Source of the DNA: an uncultured Atopobiaceae bacterium
Lineage (GTDB): Bacteria > Actinomycetota > Coriobacteriia > Coriobacteriales > Atopobiaceae
NCBI GenBank assembly: GCA_910579165.1
Contig: CAJTTF010000001.1
Coordinates: forward strand, 124,001-188,000
DNA: 64,000 bases
Direction of reading: 5' to 3'
Position numbers and translations under genes: made by a program. The notes under the pieces were generated by a model that saw only the letters and a list, made by a program, of their open reading frames with translations, was not told where the DNA came from and made no database searches. Positions 35,348 through 44,016 of this stretch are shown here, piece after piece (positions within the stretch are counted from its first letter, which is position 1; each line of letters opens with the position of its first letter).

Positions 35348-36694
35348 GTGGAAAATGTATTAATAGTCGATGGATATTCCTCAGCCCGTTTTTATCCAAA
35401 GATTTTGAAAAAATTGGGTTATGCCCCGCATCATCTCATGTCGGGAATGGAGCTGGAAGATAATTATCGAACAACGTTCAATCTTCACCTTTTTGACGAA
35501 AACGAGTATGAAAAAAACATATCTGGCAACTACAGGTCTGTTGAAGAACTAGCAGAAGAACTCGCGCCTTATCATTTCAGTGCCGTATTGCCGGGCTGCG
35601 AGGGATCTGTTCTCTTTGCCAACGCGCTTGCAAAGCAAATGGAACTTCCCTATAACGAAGGCGCTATTACCGGAGTGCTCAGAAATAAATATGACATGCA
35701 GCAGGCACTGGCCAAGGCTAACCTTAAGCATATTCGTTCTCTAAAAACAGCCGATATCGAAGAGCTGCTGGCTTGGAAAAAGGAACAAAATCTAGAAAAA
35801 ATTGTTATCAAACCGCTCGCGGACAGCGCAAGCAATTCCGTTTTTATTTGTGAAGATGAAGACTACATACGAAAGGTGTTTAGCGACGTTCTGTTTTCAA
35901 AAGATGAGTGCGGCAAGGTCAATCAGGAGCTTATTTGCCAAGAATTCATCGATGGAGACGAATACGTTGTTAATCATGTTTCAAAAAATGGCAAGCACGT
36001 TTTAGGGGACATAGAACGCTATTCAAAAGTAATATCTGCTGACGGTCATCCTCTCTACGATTCTGAAGAGCTGCTCAACCCCCTGAGTCCAGAATACGAG
36101 AACATAGTTGTCTATGTTCAAAAGGCGCTCGATGCGCTCAATCTAACGGTTGGTCCTTCCCATGCCGAAGTAAAACTTACAAAAGAAGGACCGGTCCTCA
36201 TTGAGGTGGGGGCTCGTCTTGTCGGTGGTATTCCGGAAGACCCACAGTTGTTCCAATTCTTTGCGCCTTTTATTGAGCTGGCAGCAAAAGCGTATTTAAA
36301 TCCTTCAAAATCGCTTTTGGAAGAACCTTACACTCCCATCCATCTTCCTGGTATGACCGGATTGCTCAAGTTCTTACTTGCGTATGAGGATAAGAAACTA
36401 GAGTCCGTTCCAGCAAAAGAGATATTAGCCAGCCTGCCAACGGCAAAGGTGGTGGATGTTGATAAAACGATGAAGTTGCTTCACATTGAAGAAACCCGCG
36501 GCCTTGAAACCACTACCGGCAAGGTTTTCTTAATTGGAGATAAAAATGATGTCATGCGAGATTATCGGGCTGTATGCTATCTTGAGAGGGAGAAACCCTA
36601 TTTGCTGTATAGAGCGTCCGAGGATCCCCAACCAACTTCCGATGACCTGCAACTTCTTGAAGAGATGAAACGCGGCGAGTTTGTATCGTCTTAG
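35348..36694 (+). CDS. ATP-grasp ligase, amino-acid-ligase-like
   Basis: A 448-residue ATP-grasp protein resembling L-amino-acid (dipeptide) ligases: N-terminal VLIVDGYSSARFYPKIL, an NKYDMQQALAKANL substrate/lid segment, LEKIVIKPLADSASNSVF for ATP binding, a CQEFIDGDEYVVNHVS hinge, and HAEVKLTKEGPVLIEVGARL with the metal ligands. The C-terminal 130 residues form an extra domain as in BacD-type ligases. It may join two amino acids or an amino acid and another carboxylate. The GTG start follows AAAAGGAG. Like its divergent partner it is AT-rich, which suggests acquisition as a pair. Confidence 0.8.
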   Translation: MENVLIVDGYSSARFYPKILKKLGYAPHHLMSGMELEDNYRTTFNLHLFDENEYEKNISGNYRSVEELAEELAPYHFSAVLPGCEGSVLFANALAKQMELPYNEGAITGVLRNKYDMQQALAKANLKHIRSLKTADIEELLAWKKEQNLEKIVIKPLADSASNSVFICEDEDYIRKVFSDVLFSKDECGKVNQELICQEFIDGDEYVVNHVSKNGKHVLGDIERYSKVISADGHPLYDSEELLNPLSPEYENIVVYVQKALDALNLTVGPSHAEVKLTKEGPVLIEVGARLVGGIPEDPQLFQFFAPFIELAAKAYLNPSKSLLEEPYTPIHLPGMTGLLKFLLAYEDKKLESVPAKEILASLPTAKVVDVDKTMKLLHIEETRGLETTTGKVFLIGDKNDVMRDYRAVCYLEREKPYLLYRASEDPQPTSDDLQLLEEMKRGEFVSS

Positions 36695-36793
36695 TGTAAA
36701 CTAATAATCTTCATGTAAAGCCTTACGAGATGAGTTGCGAAAAAGCAAAGCAAACCGTAGTAAAACCGACATAAACCATAGAAAGGATTAACC

Positions 36794-37057
36794 ATGGTTT
36801 CTGAAACAATCACTATTACTAACCCTACCGGCCTTCACATGCGTCCTGCGGGTCTTTTTGCCTCCACCATGGGAAAGTTCAAGTCTAATGTCACCATTAA
36901 GGGCAACGGCAAAGAAATCAACGGCAAGAGCCCTATGGCCATTATGGCGGGCGGCATTGGCACCGGCACTGAGGTGGAGATTGTCGTAGAGGGTGAGGAT
37001 GAGCAGGAGGCCTTGAAAGAGGCTATCGACCTCATCAAGTCCGGACTTGGCGAGTAA
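36794..37057 (+). CDS. ptsH: Phosphocarrier protein HPr
   Basis: An 87-residue HPr with the phosphorylation site TGLHMRPAG (His15) and the regulatory serine region NGKSPMAIM (Ser46 site of HPr kinase in Gram-positives). It relays phosphate from enzyme I to EIIA domains of the sugar phosphotransferase system. GAAAGGATTAACC precedes the ATG. The gene is five bases upstream of ptsI, the classic operon. Confidence 0.95.
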   Translation: MVSETITITNPTGLHMRPAGLFASTMGKFKSNVTIKGNGKEINGKSPMAIMAGGIGTGTEVEIVVEGEDEQEALKEAIDLIKSGLGE

Positions 37058-37062
37058 GCATT

Positions 37063-38766
37063 ATGCTAACCGGCGTTAATGCATCAGATGGAATCGGCAT
37101 CGGCAAAGCCGTTGTCGCCATCGAGCCCGATCTCACGTATAAAGCAACTGCCCACAACGATCCCGAAGCAGAACGTGCGCGCTATCAAAAGGCGCTCGAT
37201 GATTTTTGTGCTCGCACGCAGGAGCAAGCGGACCGCATGGCCGTGACCGTGGGAGAGGAAGAAGCCCAAATTATGGCCGGCCACATCATGATGGCGCAAG
37301 ATCCTTTCATGATGGAAGAAGTGGGAAACCGCATTGACTCAGGAATGGGTGCAGAGCAGGCCGTAGATGAAGCGTGCGAGATGTTCTCCGGCATGTTTGA
37401 GTCCATGGAGGACGCCCTCATGCGCGAGCGTGCGGCTGATGTTAAGGATATCCGCCTGGGACTTCTCGCAAATCTTTTGGGCAAACAAGTGGTGGACCTT
37501 TCTTCGCTTCAGAAGGATTCCATTGTTGTTATTCACGACCTTACGCCGTCCATGACGGCCACCATCGATAAGGACCATGTCGTGGGCATCATCACAGAGA
37601 CGGGCGGTCGTACCTCGCACTCTGCCATTATTGCACGCGCCTTGGAGATTCCGGCGGTTCTCAGCGTGGAAAATGCGTTGCAAAAGATTACGCAGGGCGA
37701 TACGTGTGTTGTGGACGGGACCAAGGGTGAGATCACGCTCAATCCGGATGCTACGGCCCTTAAGGGTTACCAAAAGATTGCCGACGAGGTAGCAGAAGCC
37801 AAGGCGGCACTCAATGTCTTCAAGGGCAAGGAAACCGTCACCGGAGATGGCGAGAAACGCCTGCTCGTTGCCAATATTGGCACACCCGAAGAAGCCATCA
37901 ATGCTGCTGAGCACGATGCGGAGGGCGTGGGCCTTTTCCGTTCCGAGTTCTTGTTTATGGATGCCAGTGAGCTCCCTTCAGAAAACGAGCAGTTCGTGGC
38001 GTATCAAAAAGTAGCACTCCGCATGAAGGATAAACCGGTCATCATTCGTACGCTCGATGTGGGCGGTGACAAAGAGATTCCTTACCTGGGTCTTACTAAA
38101 GAAGAGAACCCCTTCATGGGCAATCGCGCCGTTCGCTATTGCCTCATCAACGCCGATAAGTACAAGGTGCAACTGCGAGCGCTCCTGCGCGCGAGTGCTT
38201 TTGGCGATGTGAAGATTATGGTGCCGCTGGTCACCTGCGTAGAAGAGATTCGCGCGGTCAAGAAACTGGTGGAGGAGTGCAAAGAAGAGCTGCGCGCAGA
38301 GGGCACCGACTTCAACGAGAACATCGAGGTAGGGACGATGATGGAAACGCCCGCAGCCTCCCTCATCGCTGATGATCTTGCCGCTGAGTGCGACTTCTTC
38401 TCCATTGGTACGAACGACCTTATTGGATACACCATGTGCGTAGACCGCGGCAATGATTCTGTGGCATATCTCTATAGTGTTTACAATCCCGCCGTGTTGC
38501 GCTCCATTCAGCGCATCATTAAGGCGGGCAACGACGCCAACATCATGGTTGGTATGTGTGGCGAAGCCGCTGCTGACCCCCTCCTTATCCCGCTTCTCAT
38601 CAGCTTTGGGCTGGATGAGTTTTCTGTTTCTGCGCCGTCCATCTTGAGGACTCGCAAGATTATTAGCGAATGGAAAAAGGCTGATGCCGATAAACTCGCC
38701 GCAGAGATCATGGAACTCAAGACCGCTGCAGAAGTGAAAGCAAAGCTTGCCTCAGTCGTAAAGTAA
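37063..38766 (+). CDS. ptsI: PTS enzyme I (phosphoenolpyruvate-protein phosphotransferase)
   Basis: A 567-residue enzyme I that takes phosphate from phosphoenolpyruvate and passes it to HPr. The active-site histidine lies in GGRTSHSAIIARAL, and the PEP-binding C-terminal barrel shows FRSEFLFMD, RTLDVGGDKEIPYL, and FSIGTNDLIGYTM with the MCGEAAADPLL closing motif. Length is normal. The Shine-Dalgarno is weak and translation is probably coupled to ptsH. Repeats fill the region behind it. Confidence 0.95.
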   Translation: MLTGVNASDGIGIGKAVVAIEPDLTYKATAHNDPEAERARYQKALDDFCARTQEQADRMAVTVGEEEAQIMAGHIMMAQDPFMMEEVGNRIDSGMGAEQAVDEACEMFSGMFESMEDALMRERAADVKDIRLGLLANLLGKQVVDLSSLQKDSIVVIHDLTPSMTATIDKDHVVGIITETGGRTSHSAIIARALEIPAVLSVENALQKITQGDTCVVDGTKGEITLNPDATALKGYQKIADEVAEAKAALNVFKGKETVTGDGEKRLLVANIGTPEEAINAAEHDAEGVGLFRSEFLFMDASELPSENEQFVAYQKVALRMKDKPVIIRTLDVGGDKEIPYLGLTKEENPFMGNRAVRYCLINADKYKVQLRALLRASAFGDVKIMVPLVTCVEEIRAVKKLVEECKEELRAEGTDFNENIEVGTMMETPAASLIADDLAAECDFFSIGTNDLIGYTMCVDRGNDSVAYLYSVYNPAVLRSIQRIIKAGNDANIMVGMCGEAAADPLLIPLLISFGLDEFSVSAPSILRTRKIISEWKKADADKLAAEIMELKTAAEVKAKLASVVK

Positions 38767-38780
38767 GACTGAAGCGCGTC

Positions 38781-38935
38781 TGAAGCTGAAGGGTTGATTA
38801 ACAAAGGGCGATTACCTAGGGGAGCTTGAAGCCGAAGGTTGGTTAGTAAAGGGCGATGCCTAGGGCAGCTTGAAGCTGAAGGTTAGTTAGCTAAGGGCGA
38901 TACTTAAGTCAGCCTGAAGCCGAAAGACTGGATTA
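38781..38935. repeat. Three to four tandem 44-46-bp repeats after ptsI
   Basis: Units starting TGAAGCTGAAGG or TGAAGCCGAAGG at 38781, 38827, 38871 and (partial) 38915 share an AAAGGGCGAT core and a CCTAGGG tail. They lie in the 346-bp gap between ptsI and the secreted-protein array. Confidence 0.8.
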
Positions 38936-39035
38936 CTGGGAAGCCTCGAACTGGAGAGGCTGGACGCCTCAGGTAATTATGAATCGCTTGCCATGCGGTG
39001 ATACTAAGGTATACTTATGATGCTGTTAACGAAAG

Positions 39036-39083
39036 TTGACAATAAAAGTGTGATAAAAGGTAGTAAATAATGCGTTACCTTTT
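39036..39083 (+). promoter_or_regulatory. Putative promoter with inverted repeat upstream of array gene 1
   Basis: A consensus TTGACA at 39036 is followed by TAGTAA at 39061 (19-bp spacer, so weak by spacing). An inverted repeat AAAAGGTA (39055-39062) / TACCTTTT (39076-39083) overlaps it and could be an operator or a leader hairpin. Confidence 0.4.
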
Positions 39084-39112
39084 ATTAACAAGTGCCTAGA
39101 GAAAGGATTTAC

Positions 39113-39862
39113 ATGAAAGGCAAAACAAAAAGAATTCTTGGTGCTCTCTTCGCGTCAGTGGCTCTCGTGGCCCCTCTGCTTATTGGAGCCTCCACGTTTG
39201 CGCAAGCAGAAGCAGAGAACAGCGTAGATTCTTCCTCTACGACGCTTGGTCTTGCAGACAGAAGCAAGATTCAGCTTGACGAAGGCGAGCAGTGGGTTGA
39301 TGGTGAAACGTTCTCTCAATATGCTATTAAAACCGGTGATGATTACGTATCCTGCAATAACGACGCCCGTTATTTAAATACGGTAAATAATCACTTTGGT
39401 CTTAGACGTCATCCTGGTAACGCTGATTGGGGTCCTGATTTTGGACACGCTTGGGCTTTTACTTGTGAATGGCATGGAGACAAAGGGGCCTATGCCATCA
39501 AAGTAGGTTGGAAAGCCGTCGATAATGACACCGAGAAAAAAATGAAGTACAAGGATTGCACCTGGAAATACCTTAACCTCACTGATAAGAAGACCTCCAA
39601 CCACGTTAAGATCAAAACATGGGGCATTAAGAATCCTCAAAAGAAAGCAGAGCAGCTCTTTTGGGTTTCCAAGGGACCAAATGGTTATAGACTGTGGAGT
39701 GCTCTTGCTGGAAGACCCCTTGGCTACACCAGTGATGATAAAGACAATATAAAGACCCTTGATAATAGAGAAGCGGGAACCAAGCAATACTTCAACTTGG
39801 TAGAGATTACTCCAGCAGTTTGCAGCGATTCCTGGGCTTTTTACTACGGATCAACCATTTAG
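39113..39862 (+). CDS. Tandem secreted-protein family, member 1
   Basis: A 249-residue secreted protein of a family I do not recognise. The signal peptide (MKGKTKRILGALFASVALVA) ends at AQA/EAE near residue 34, followed by a Ser/Thr linker, then a mature domain opening LADRSKIQLDEGEQWVDGE. Conserved landmarks are VSCNN, NTVNNHFGLR, GHAWAFTCEWHG, KDCTWKYLNLTDKKTSNHVK, EQLFWVSKGPNGYRLWSALA and GRPLGYTSDDKDN. This copy has an extra Cys in FTCEW, shared only with member 5. AGAAAGG precedes the ATG at 39113, so the in-frame GTG at 39092 is not used. The aromatic and Gly spacing could fit a beta-trefoil-like fold, but this is a guess. A terminator follows. Confidence 0.85.
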   Translation: MKGKTKRILGALFASVALVAPLLIGASTFAQAEAENSVDSSSTTLGLADRSKIQLDEGEQWVDGETFSQYAIKTGDDYVSCNNDARYLNTVNNHFGLRRHPGNADWGPDFGHAWAFTCEWHGDKGAYAIKVGWKAVDNDTEKKMKYKDCTWKYLNLTDKKTSNHVKIKTWGIKNPQKKAEQLFWVSKGPNGYRLWSALAGRPLGYTSDDKDNIKTLDNREAGTKQYFNLVEITPAVCSDSWAFYYGSTI

Positions 39863-39931
39863 TTAACCTCAACTAACGTTCGATAGAACCTCGCTGGTCC
39901 CCGTTAGCCTTTATTAATCGCTATAAGCATT

Positions 39932-39980
39932 AAGCCCCCAAAAGCCTTCGTGCGAAAGGCCTTTGGGGGCTTTCCTTTTT
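39932..39980 (+). terminator. Terminator after array gene 1
   Basis: A long stem AAGCCCCCAAAAGCCTT / AAAGGCCTTTGGGGGCTT with a short loop, followed by T-rich sequence. Very similar terminators follow members 3 and 7. Confidence 0.9.
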
Positions 39981-40061
39981 GACCCTCTCTCTTTTTCAGA
40001 GAAAGCTGGTCAAAAGATTTCTTTCTTTTCATGATTCGCCTCCTTTCCCAAAGAAAGAAAA

Positions 40062-40145
40062 AGTGGCGGCACATAAAGTGTAAATAATCAGGAGGTTATC
40101 TCAGACTAAATGCACGATTATTGCGATTCAGATAGGAATTAAAGG
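40062..40145. repeat. Duplicated intergenic segment (copy before member 2)
   Basis: The sequence around GGAGGTTATCTCAGACTAAA, ATGCACGATTATTGC and GATAGGAATTAAA recurs in diverged form at 41914-41990 behind member 3. Together with the matching terminators this shows that a block of gene end, terminator and spacer was duplicated. Otherwise the 368-bp gap 39863-40230 holds only the terminator. Confidence 0.75.
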
Positions 40146-40230
40146 GCTGTCCTAGATTCCTTCGAAATGCTTGAAATCGACCTCCAAATTTTTATATAAT
40201 TATCATGTAACGACTAGAAGGAGAAATGAT

Positions 40231-40995
40231 ATGAACAGAAAAATCAAGACAATTCTGGCAGCTTCATTTGCGGCTGTTGCACTAGTGGCCCCCCTGCTTT
40301 TTGGGGCTTCCACGTCTGCTCAAGCAGAAACCGACAAAGGTGTTGGTGCATCCCTTCTTTCTTCCTCTTCGTCTGGTCTTGCAGACAGAAGCAAGATTCA
40401 GCTCGACGAGGGTGAAGTATGGGATGATGGACTAAATCTCCACAGACACGCCATTAAAGCTGGCAATGAGTTTGTATCCTGTAATAACAATGGTGGCGAT
40501 CTCAATACTGTCAACAATCATTTTGGCTTAAGGTCAACAACTGGACACGGAGTAAGCAGTTATGGGCATGCATGGTCTTTTACGTTCGAATGGCACGGGA
40601 ACAAAGGGGCTTATTGTATTAAGGTAGGCATGCAAAGTGTCGACCCCGAATACCGGAATGATAAGACACAGACTAGAATGAAATATGCGGATTGTACTTG
40701 GAGATACCTCAACCTCACTGATAAGAAAACCTCCAACCACGTTAAGATCAAAACCTGGGGCATTAAGAATCCTGAAAAGAAATCAGAACAGCTCTTCTGG
40801 ATTTCCAGAACACAAGAGGGCACTTATAGACTGTGGAGTGCTAAAGCCGGTAGACCTCTTGGCTACACCAGCGATGACAAAGACAATCTGAAGACGCTTG
40901 ATAATAGAGAAGCTGGAACCACGCAGTACTTCACCCTGGAGCAGATCGATTCAGAACTCTGTGCCGCCGCTAACGCATACTACTACGAGCGATAA
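40231..40995 (+). CDS. Tandem secreted-protein family, member 2 (most divergent)
   Basis: A 254-residue member whose signal peptide differs from the rest (MNRKIKTILAASFAAVALVA, cleavage near AQA/ETD). It keeps the mature core but reads EVWDDGLNLHRHAI where others have EQWVDGETLSQYAI, DCTWRYLNLT for DCTWKYLNLT, and NPEKKSEQLFWISRTQEGTY for the usual NPQKKAEQLF version. Cysteines in VSCNN, the extra GAYCIKVG, DCTW and ELCAAANAYY are present. AGAAGGAGAAATGAT precedes the ATG, a better ribosome site than in the siblings. It lies only 37 bp upstream of member 3 with no terminator between, so the two are probably one transcript. Confidence 0.85.
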   Translation: MNRKIKTILAASFAAVALVAPLLFGASTSAQAETDKGVGASLLSSSSSGLADRSKIQLDEGEVWDDGLNLHRHAIKAGNEFVSCNNNGGDLNTVNNHFGLRSTTGHGVSSYGHAWSFTFEWHGNKGAYCIKVGMQSVDPEYRNDKTQTRMKYADCTWRYLNLTDKKTSNHVKIKTWGIKNPEKKSEQLFWISRTQEGTYRLWSAKAGRPLGYTSDDKDNLKTLDNREAGTTQYFTLEQIDSELCAAANAYYYER

Positions 40996-41032
40996 TATGG
41001 CTAAATTTGCAAGGCCAAACGAAAGGATTCTC

Positions 41033-41779
41033 ATGAAAAGTAAGACGAAAAGAATTCTTGGTGCTCTATTCGCGTCAGTGGCGCTGGTGACCCCTCTGCT
41101 TGTTGGAGCATCCACGTTTGCACAAGCAGAACCAGAGGGTGGCGTTGATTCATCCCTTGATTCTTCCTCTACCGCGCTTGGTCTTGCAGACAGAAGCCAA
41201 ATTCAGCTCGACGAAGGTGAGCAGTGGGTTGATGGGGAAACCCTCTCTCGATACGCTATTAGAATCGGCCATCAGTACGTATCTTGCAACAATAATTGTC
41301 GCAACCTAAATACGGTGAACAATCATTTTGGCTTTAGGACTCAGCCTGGAGATGACATTTTGGGTCACGCATGGGCCTTTACTTTCGAGTGGTATGGAGA
41401 TAAAGGGGCCTATGCCATCAAAGTAGGTTATGCGGCTGTCAACCAAGACGACTGGAGCGATATTCAATGCAAAGATTGCACGTGGAAATACCTCAACCTC
41501 ACCGATAAGAAGACCTCCAACCATGTAAAAATCAAAACCTGGGGCATTAAAAATCCTCAAAAGAAAGCAGAACAGCTGTTTTGGATTTCTGAAAAGTATG
41601 GCGAATATAGGATTTGGAGCGCTCTTGCCGGAAGGCCTCTTGGTTACACTAGTGATGATATGCTCAATCTAAAGACGCTTAATAATGATGAAGAAGGGAC
41701 TACCCAATTCTTCTGGCTGGATAAGATTAATGCCGACATCTGCAAGGACGCCAACGCCTATTTCAAAGGAGCGCTTTAA
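41033..41779 (+). CDS. Tandem secreted-protein family, member 3
   Basis: A 248-residue member, the shortest. Signal peptide MKSKTKRILGALFASVALVT with cleavage near AQA/EPE. Its own differences are a short loop before the cysteine block (QDDWSDIQCKDCTWKYLN, which adds a Cys), SEKYGEYRIWSALAGRPLGY, and DMLNLKTLNNDEEGTTQFFW near the end. The final Cys is in ADICKDANAYF. ACGAAAGGATTCTC precedes the ATG. Its leader is unlike those of members 1, 4, 6 and 7, consistent with reading from the transcript of member 2. A terminator follows at 41827. Confidence 0.85.
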   Translation: MKSKTKRILGALFASVALVTPLLVGASTFAQAEPEGGVDSSLDSSSTALGLADRSQIQLDEGEQWVDGETLSRYAIRIGHQYVSCNNNCRNLNTVNNHFGFRTQPGDDILGHAWAFTFEWYGDKGAYAIKVGYAAVNQDDWSDIQCKDCTWKYLNLTDKKTSNHVKIKTWGIKNPQKKAEQLFWISEKYGEYRIWSALAGRPLGYTSDDMLNLKTLNNDEEGTTQFFWLDKINADICKDANAYFKGAL

Positions 41780-41826
41780 TCTGTCCTCATTAGTTCCCGC
41801 TAACCTTTATTAATAGATACAAGCAT

Positions 41827-41872
41827 AAAGCCCCTAAAGCCTTTGTGTAAAAGGTTTTGGGGGCTTTCTTTT
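41827..41872 (+). terminator. Terminator after array gene 3
   Basis: Stem AAAGCCCCTAAAGCCTTT / AAAAGGTTTTGGGGGCTTT with a GTGT loop and a following T run; a diverged copy of the terminator behind member 1. Confidence 0.85.
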
Positions 41873-41913
41873 CCTGACCTGACTTCTTTTTTCCAGGGCT
41901 AGAAAAAGTGCTG

Positions 41914-41990
41914 GAGAATTAAATGTAAATAGTCGGAAGGTTATCTCAAAGTGAATGCACGATTGTTGCATCTCGGATAGGAATAAAATG
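41914..41990. repeat. Duplicated intergenic segment (copy before member 4)
   Basis: Contains GGAAGGTTATCTCAAAGTGA, ATGCACGATTGTTGC and GGATAGGAATAAA, matching 40062-40145. The rest of the 305-bp gap 41780-42084 is the terminator plus a leader shared with member 1 (TACTAACAAGTGCCTAGAGA). Confidence 0.75.
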
Positions 41991-42084
41991 ACTTAAACCC
42001 GGGGTCCTCGGTTGCCTTCGAAGTGTTTTATCAGCCTTCAAAATGTTATACTTTTACTAACAAGTGCCTAGAGAAAGGGTTTAT

Positions 42085-42837
42085 ATGAAGGGCAAAACGA
42101 AAAGAATTCTTGGTGCGCTCTTCGCGTCGGTGGCGCTCGTGGCCCCACTGCTTATGAGTGCTTCTACGCTTGCACAAGCAGAAGCCGAGAATGGTGTTGA
42201 TCCTTCCACTACCGTGCTTGGCCTTGCAGACCGAAGCAAGATTCAGCTCGATGAGGGTGAAGAATGGGTTGATGGGGAGACTCTCTCCCAATACGCCATT
42301 ACTCATTACAAAGATTTTGTATCTTGTAATAACGACTATACCTACTTAAATACGGTGAATAATCATTTTGGCTTAAGGCCTAAGCCAGGAGACGGAGTAA
42401 GTGAATCTGGTAATGCATGGGCGTTTACTTTCGAATGGCATGGAGACAAAGGGGCCTACGCTATTAAAGTAGGCTGGAAAGCAGTTGATGCTAAGTATAG
42501 GACCGATAAAACCGCAACCAAAACTTTTTATCATGACTGCACGTGGAAATACCTCAACCTCACTGATAAAAAAACTTCCAACCATGTAAAAATCAAAACC
42601 TGGGGCATCAAGAATCCTCAAAAAAAACCAGAACAGCTCTTTTGGATTTCCAGAGGACTAGATGGCTACTATAGAATTTGGAGCGCTCTTGCCGGCAGAC
42701 CTCTTGGTTACGCAGGCTTTGATAGGGACAATCTCAAGACGCTTGACAACGGAGAAGAAGGATCCATACAATTCTTCAAGTTGACAGAGATTACTCCAAG
42801 TGTCTGTGAAGTTGCCAACGCTTTCTTCCTATCATAG
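42085..42837 (+). CDS. Tandem secreted-protein family, member 4
   Basis: A 250-residue member. Signal peptide MKGKTKRILGALFASVALVA with LMSASTLAQA before the cut. It departs from the consensus at ITHYKDFVSCNNDYTYLNTV, at KTFYHDCTWKYLNLTDKKTS, and at GYAGFDRDNLKTLDNGEEGS where siblings have GYTSDDKDNLKTLDN. The last Cys is in PSVCEVANAFF. The leader AACAAGTGCCTAGAGAAAGG is nearly identical to that of member 1, so member 4 probably has its own promoter. No terminator follows directly; degenerate TTGGCAAGAA repeats fill the 183 bp to member 5. Confidence 0.85.
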   Translation: MKGKTKRILGALFASVALVAPLLMSASTLAQAEAENGVDPSTTVLGLADRSKIQLDEGEEWVDGETLSQYAITHYKDFVSCNNDYTYLNTVNNHFGLRPKPGDGVSESGNAWAFTFEWHGDKGAYAIKVGWKAVDAKYRTDKTATKTFYHDCTWKYLNLTDKKTSNHVKIKTWGIKNPQKKPEQLFWISRGLDGYYRIWSALAGRPLGYAGFDRDNLKTLDNGEEGSIQFFKLTEITPSVCEVANAFFLS

Positions 42838-42845
42838 ACTACCCT

Positions 42846-43010
42846 TCGAACTGTTAGCAAACGTTGGCAAGAAATGTGATTATAGAAGTTAAAAATAGGA
42901 TCATCTTGCAAGAAACGTTTTAGCTTTTGTTGGCAAGAAGACCATCCACGGGATTATATGTGGTGGTTGGCAAGATAAGTGCAATAACATTTGTTTGCAA
43001 GACCGCAGGA
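42846..43010. repeat. Degenerate TTGGCAAGAA-type repeats between members 4 and 5
   Basis: Four to five occurrences of GTTGGCAAGAA or TTTGCAAGA-like words (for example near 42853, 42908, 42931, 42967 and 42991) at uneven spacing of 20-55 bp. Confidence 0.5.
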
Positions 43011-43020
43011 AAGGATCGTT

Positions 43021-43776
43021 ATGAAAGGCAAAACGAAAAGAATTCTTGGTGCTCTGTTCGCGTCAGTGGCGCTGGTGGCCCCACTACTTATTGGAGCTTC
43101 CACCTTTGCACAGGCAGAAGCCGAGAATAGCACCGATACATCCCTTGCTACCTCATCTACCATGCTTGGTCTTGCAGACAGAAGCAAGATTCAGCTTGAT
43201 GAGGGTGAAGAATGGGTTGATGGAGAAACCCTTTCTCAATATGCTATTAAAGCGGGTAATGATTTCGTATCTTGTAATAACAATTGTGGCTCTCTCAATA
43301 CGGTAAACAATCATTTTGGCTTAAGGTCAACAACTGGACACGGAGTAACCGACTTTGGTCATGCATGGTCTTTTACATGCGAATGGCATGGAGATAAGGG
43401 GGCTTATGCCATTAAAGTTGGCTGGCAAACGGTCGATGCCAGATATCCGCTTGATGAAGTTTTCAATACAATGAGATATAAAGATTGCACCTGGAAATAC
43501 CTCAACCTCACCGACAAGAAGACCTCCAACCACGTAAAGATCAAGACGTGGGGCATTAAGAATCCTCAGAAGAAAGCAGAACAGCTCTTTTGGATTTCTA
43601 AGGGGCCAAATGGCTACAGATTGTGGAGCGCCCTTGCCGGAAGACCTCTTGGCTATACAAGCGATGACAAAGACAATCTAAAGACGCTTGACAATGGGGA
43701 AGCGGGAACCACGCAATACTTCAGCTTGTTGCAGATTAATCAGAATATTTGCTTTAGCGCCAACGCGTTACATTAG
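43021..43776 (+). CDS. Tandem secreted-protein family, member 5
   Basis: A 251-residue member with a longer N-terminal linker after the signal cut (AEAENSTDTSLATSSTMLG). The core is closest to members 2 and 6 in the region LRSTTGHGVTDFGHAWSF, shared almost exactly with member 2, which suggests gene conversion or a direct duplication. FTCEWHG supplies the extra Cys also seen in member 1. The C-terminus is short, ending NICFSANALH, so it lacks the aromatic end (AYF) of others. CAGGAAAGGATCGTT precedes the ATG. Confidence 0.85.
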   Translation: MKGKTKRILGALFASVALVAPLLIGASTFAQAEAENSTDTSLATSSTMLGLADRSKIQLDEGEEWVDGETLSQYAIKAGNDFVSCNNNCGSLNTVNNHFGLRSTTGHGVTDFGHAWSFTCEWHGDKGAYAIKVGWQTVDARYPLDEVFNTMRYKDCTWKYLNLTDKKTSNHVKIKTWGIKNPQKKAEQLFWISKGPNGYRLWSALAGRPLGYTSDDKDNLKTLDNGEAGTTQYFSLLQINQNICFSANALH

Positions 43777-43784
43777 GGAGAAAT

Positions 43785-43985
43785 GCTTTAGTTCACAGCT
43801 GAAGTGCTTGAGATTAACCTCTAGAGTGCTTGAGTCTAGTACCCGTATTGTTTGAATAGACTCACGAAGTGCTGCATTTCAATATACGGAGCGCTTGACC
43901 AATTCTAGAGTTGCGAAAAGTCAACATCTTGTGCGCTTTCTTCAATCTACAAAGCATTTGAGACTAACCTTTTAGCGATCTCATT
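43785..43985. repeat. Degenerate AGTGCTTGAG-type repeats between members 5 and 6
   Basis: Words such as AAGTGCTTGAGATTAACCTC, GAGTGCTTGAGTCTAGTACC, GAGCGCTTGACCAATTCTAG and AAGCATTTGAGACTAACCTT recur through the 240-bp gap at about 22-65-bp spacing. The CCTTCGAAATGCTTGAAATC stretch before member 2 is similar, so this may be an old leader repeat of the whole array. Confidence 0.5.
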
Positions 43986-44016
43986 GTTATTTGTAAGTGC
44001 CTAGAGAAAGGTTTTT

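Noticed and set aside
37339..37914. A 191-codon minus-strand frame inside ptsI
   Set aside because: It is a shadow of the conserved enzyme I coding sequence.
38781..38935. Possible CRISPR-like repeat-spacer pattern (44-46-bp period)
   Set aside because: The whole unit, including the part that would be spacer, is similar between copies, so there are no unique spacers.
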